Position numbers and translations under genes: made by a program. 5,441 nt of DNA from UBA2289 sp041677365 (lineage in GTDB: Bacteria; Bacillota_I; Bacilli_A; Izemoplasmatales; Hujiaoplasmataceae): positions 1 through 5,441 of the forward strand of contig JBAYQC010000098.1 in assembly GCA_041677365.1 (NCBI GenBank), in the 5' to 3' direction. Every line of letters begins with the position of its first letter. Positions within the stretch are counted from its first letter, which is position 1. The notes beneath the pieces were generated by a model. The model was given only the letters and a program-made list of their open reading frames with translations. It was not told where the DNA came from and ran no database searches. Of this stretch, positions 5,240 to 5,441 are shown in pieces.

Positions 5240-5441
5240 ATATTAAAAAATTACAAAAAAGTTATATAGAATATAACAATAAAGAAGTGGAAGTGAGTGG
5301 CTGGATTAGAAACAATCGAGCACAAAAAGAATTTGGATTTATAGATTTGAATGATGGAACTGATTTTCTTTCCATCCAAGTAGTCTATGAACAAGAAGCT
5401 TTGGATAATTTTAAAGAAGTTTCTAAGTTTAGAGTAGGTTC
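5230..5441 (+). CDS. asnS: Asparaginyl-tRNA synthetase (3' end cut by window edge)
   Basis: Class II aminoacyl-tRNA synthetase that charges tRNA-Asn with asparagine. Only the first 71 residues are visible, covering the N-terminal OB-fold anticodon-binding domain: VEVSGWIRNNRAQKEFGF (20-37), then IDLNDG (38-43) and LSIQVVYE (47-54). The SGWIRxNRxxKxFGFI pattern favours AsnRS over AspRS and LysRS, and the Asn specifier of the upstream T-box agrees. The catalytic domain lies outside the window. The ATG at 5230 has a strong ribosome site, AAAAGGAG (5215-5222), 7 nt upstream and inside the alkD coding region; the two genes overlap by 10 nt in different frames. Having its own strong site means asnS need not rely on translational coupling. 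Confidence 0.93.
   Translation, partial: MEIDIKKLQKSYIEYNNKEVEVSGWIRNNRAQKEFGFIDLNDGTDFLSIQVVYEQEALDNFKEVSKFRVG

Noticed and set aside
1..5441. Mycoplasma-type code (UGA = Trp)
   Set aside because: Reading TGA as stop gives full-length conserved proteins, two genes end in TGA, and conserved tryptophans are TGG.

Overview
The window is a stretch of AT-rich chromosome from a low-GC Gram-positive bacterium. The gene content (SpoVG, a T-box riboswitch, a YolD-type protein, the ispE-spoVG-prs order) fits Bacilli, Erysipelotrichia or their deep wall-less relatives (Haloplasma, Izemoplasma or Acholeplasma-like lineages). UGA is used as a stop (the membrane-protein gene and spoVG end in TGA) and tryptophan is read from TGG, so the Mycoplasma/Spiroplasma code does not apply. 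The exact taxon is inference. All seven genes are on the + strand.

Region 1 (1-1199) is an error-prone repair cassette: the C-terminal two thirds of a UvrX/UmuC-type Y-family DNA polymerase, cut by the left window edge, overlapping a YolD-like gene by 8 nt. Region 2 (about 1207-2805) starts with an extended -10 promoter and holds a six-segment membrane protein of the YjdF/DUF2238 type, overlapping ispE (MEP isoprenoid pathway) by 8 nt. Region 3 (2823-3204) is spoVG with its own promoter and one strong plus one weak terminator. Region 4 (about 3199-4249) is prs (PRPP synthetase), with an unusual leader in which a good Shine-Dalgarno site serves either a six-codon mini-ORF or, across a small hairpin, the prs start.

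Region 5 (4259-5441) is an operon led by a well-preserved T-box riboswitch with an asparagine (AAC) specifier. The first gene after the terminator is an AlkD-family DNA alkylation-repair glycosylase, and the second, overlapping it by 10 nt, is asnS (asparaginyl-tRNA synthetase), cut by the right edge. The T-box fits asnS; the repair gene sits between sensor and synthetase and should therefore also be induced when tRNA-Asn is uncharged. This is the most unusual arrangement in the window.

The ispE-spoVG-prs order is a reduced version of the Bacillus subtilis order ispE-purR-ridA-spoVG-glmU-prs. The window therefore mixes conserved housekeeping synteny with two DNA-damage-related modules (uvrX-yolD and alkD). 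I see no mobile element, tRNA, rRNA or CRISPR array.
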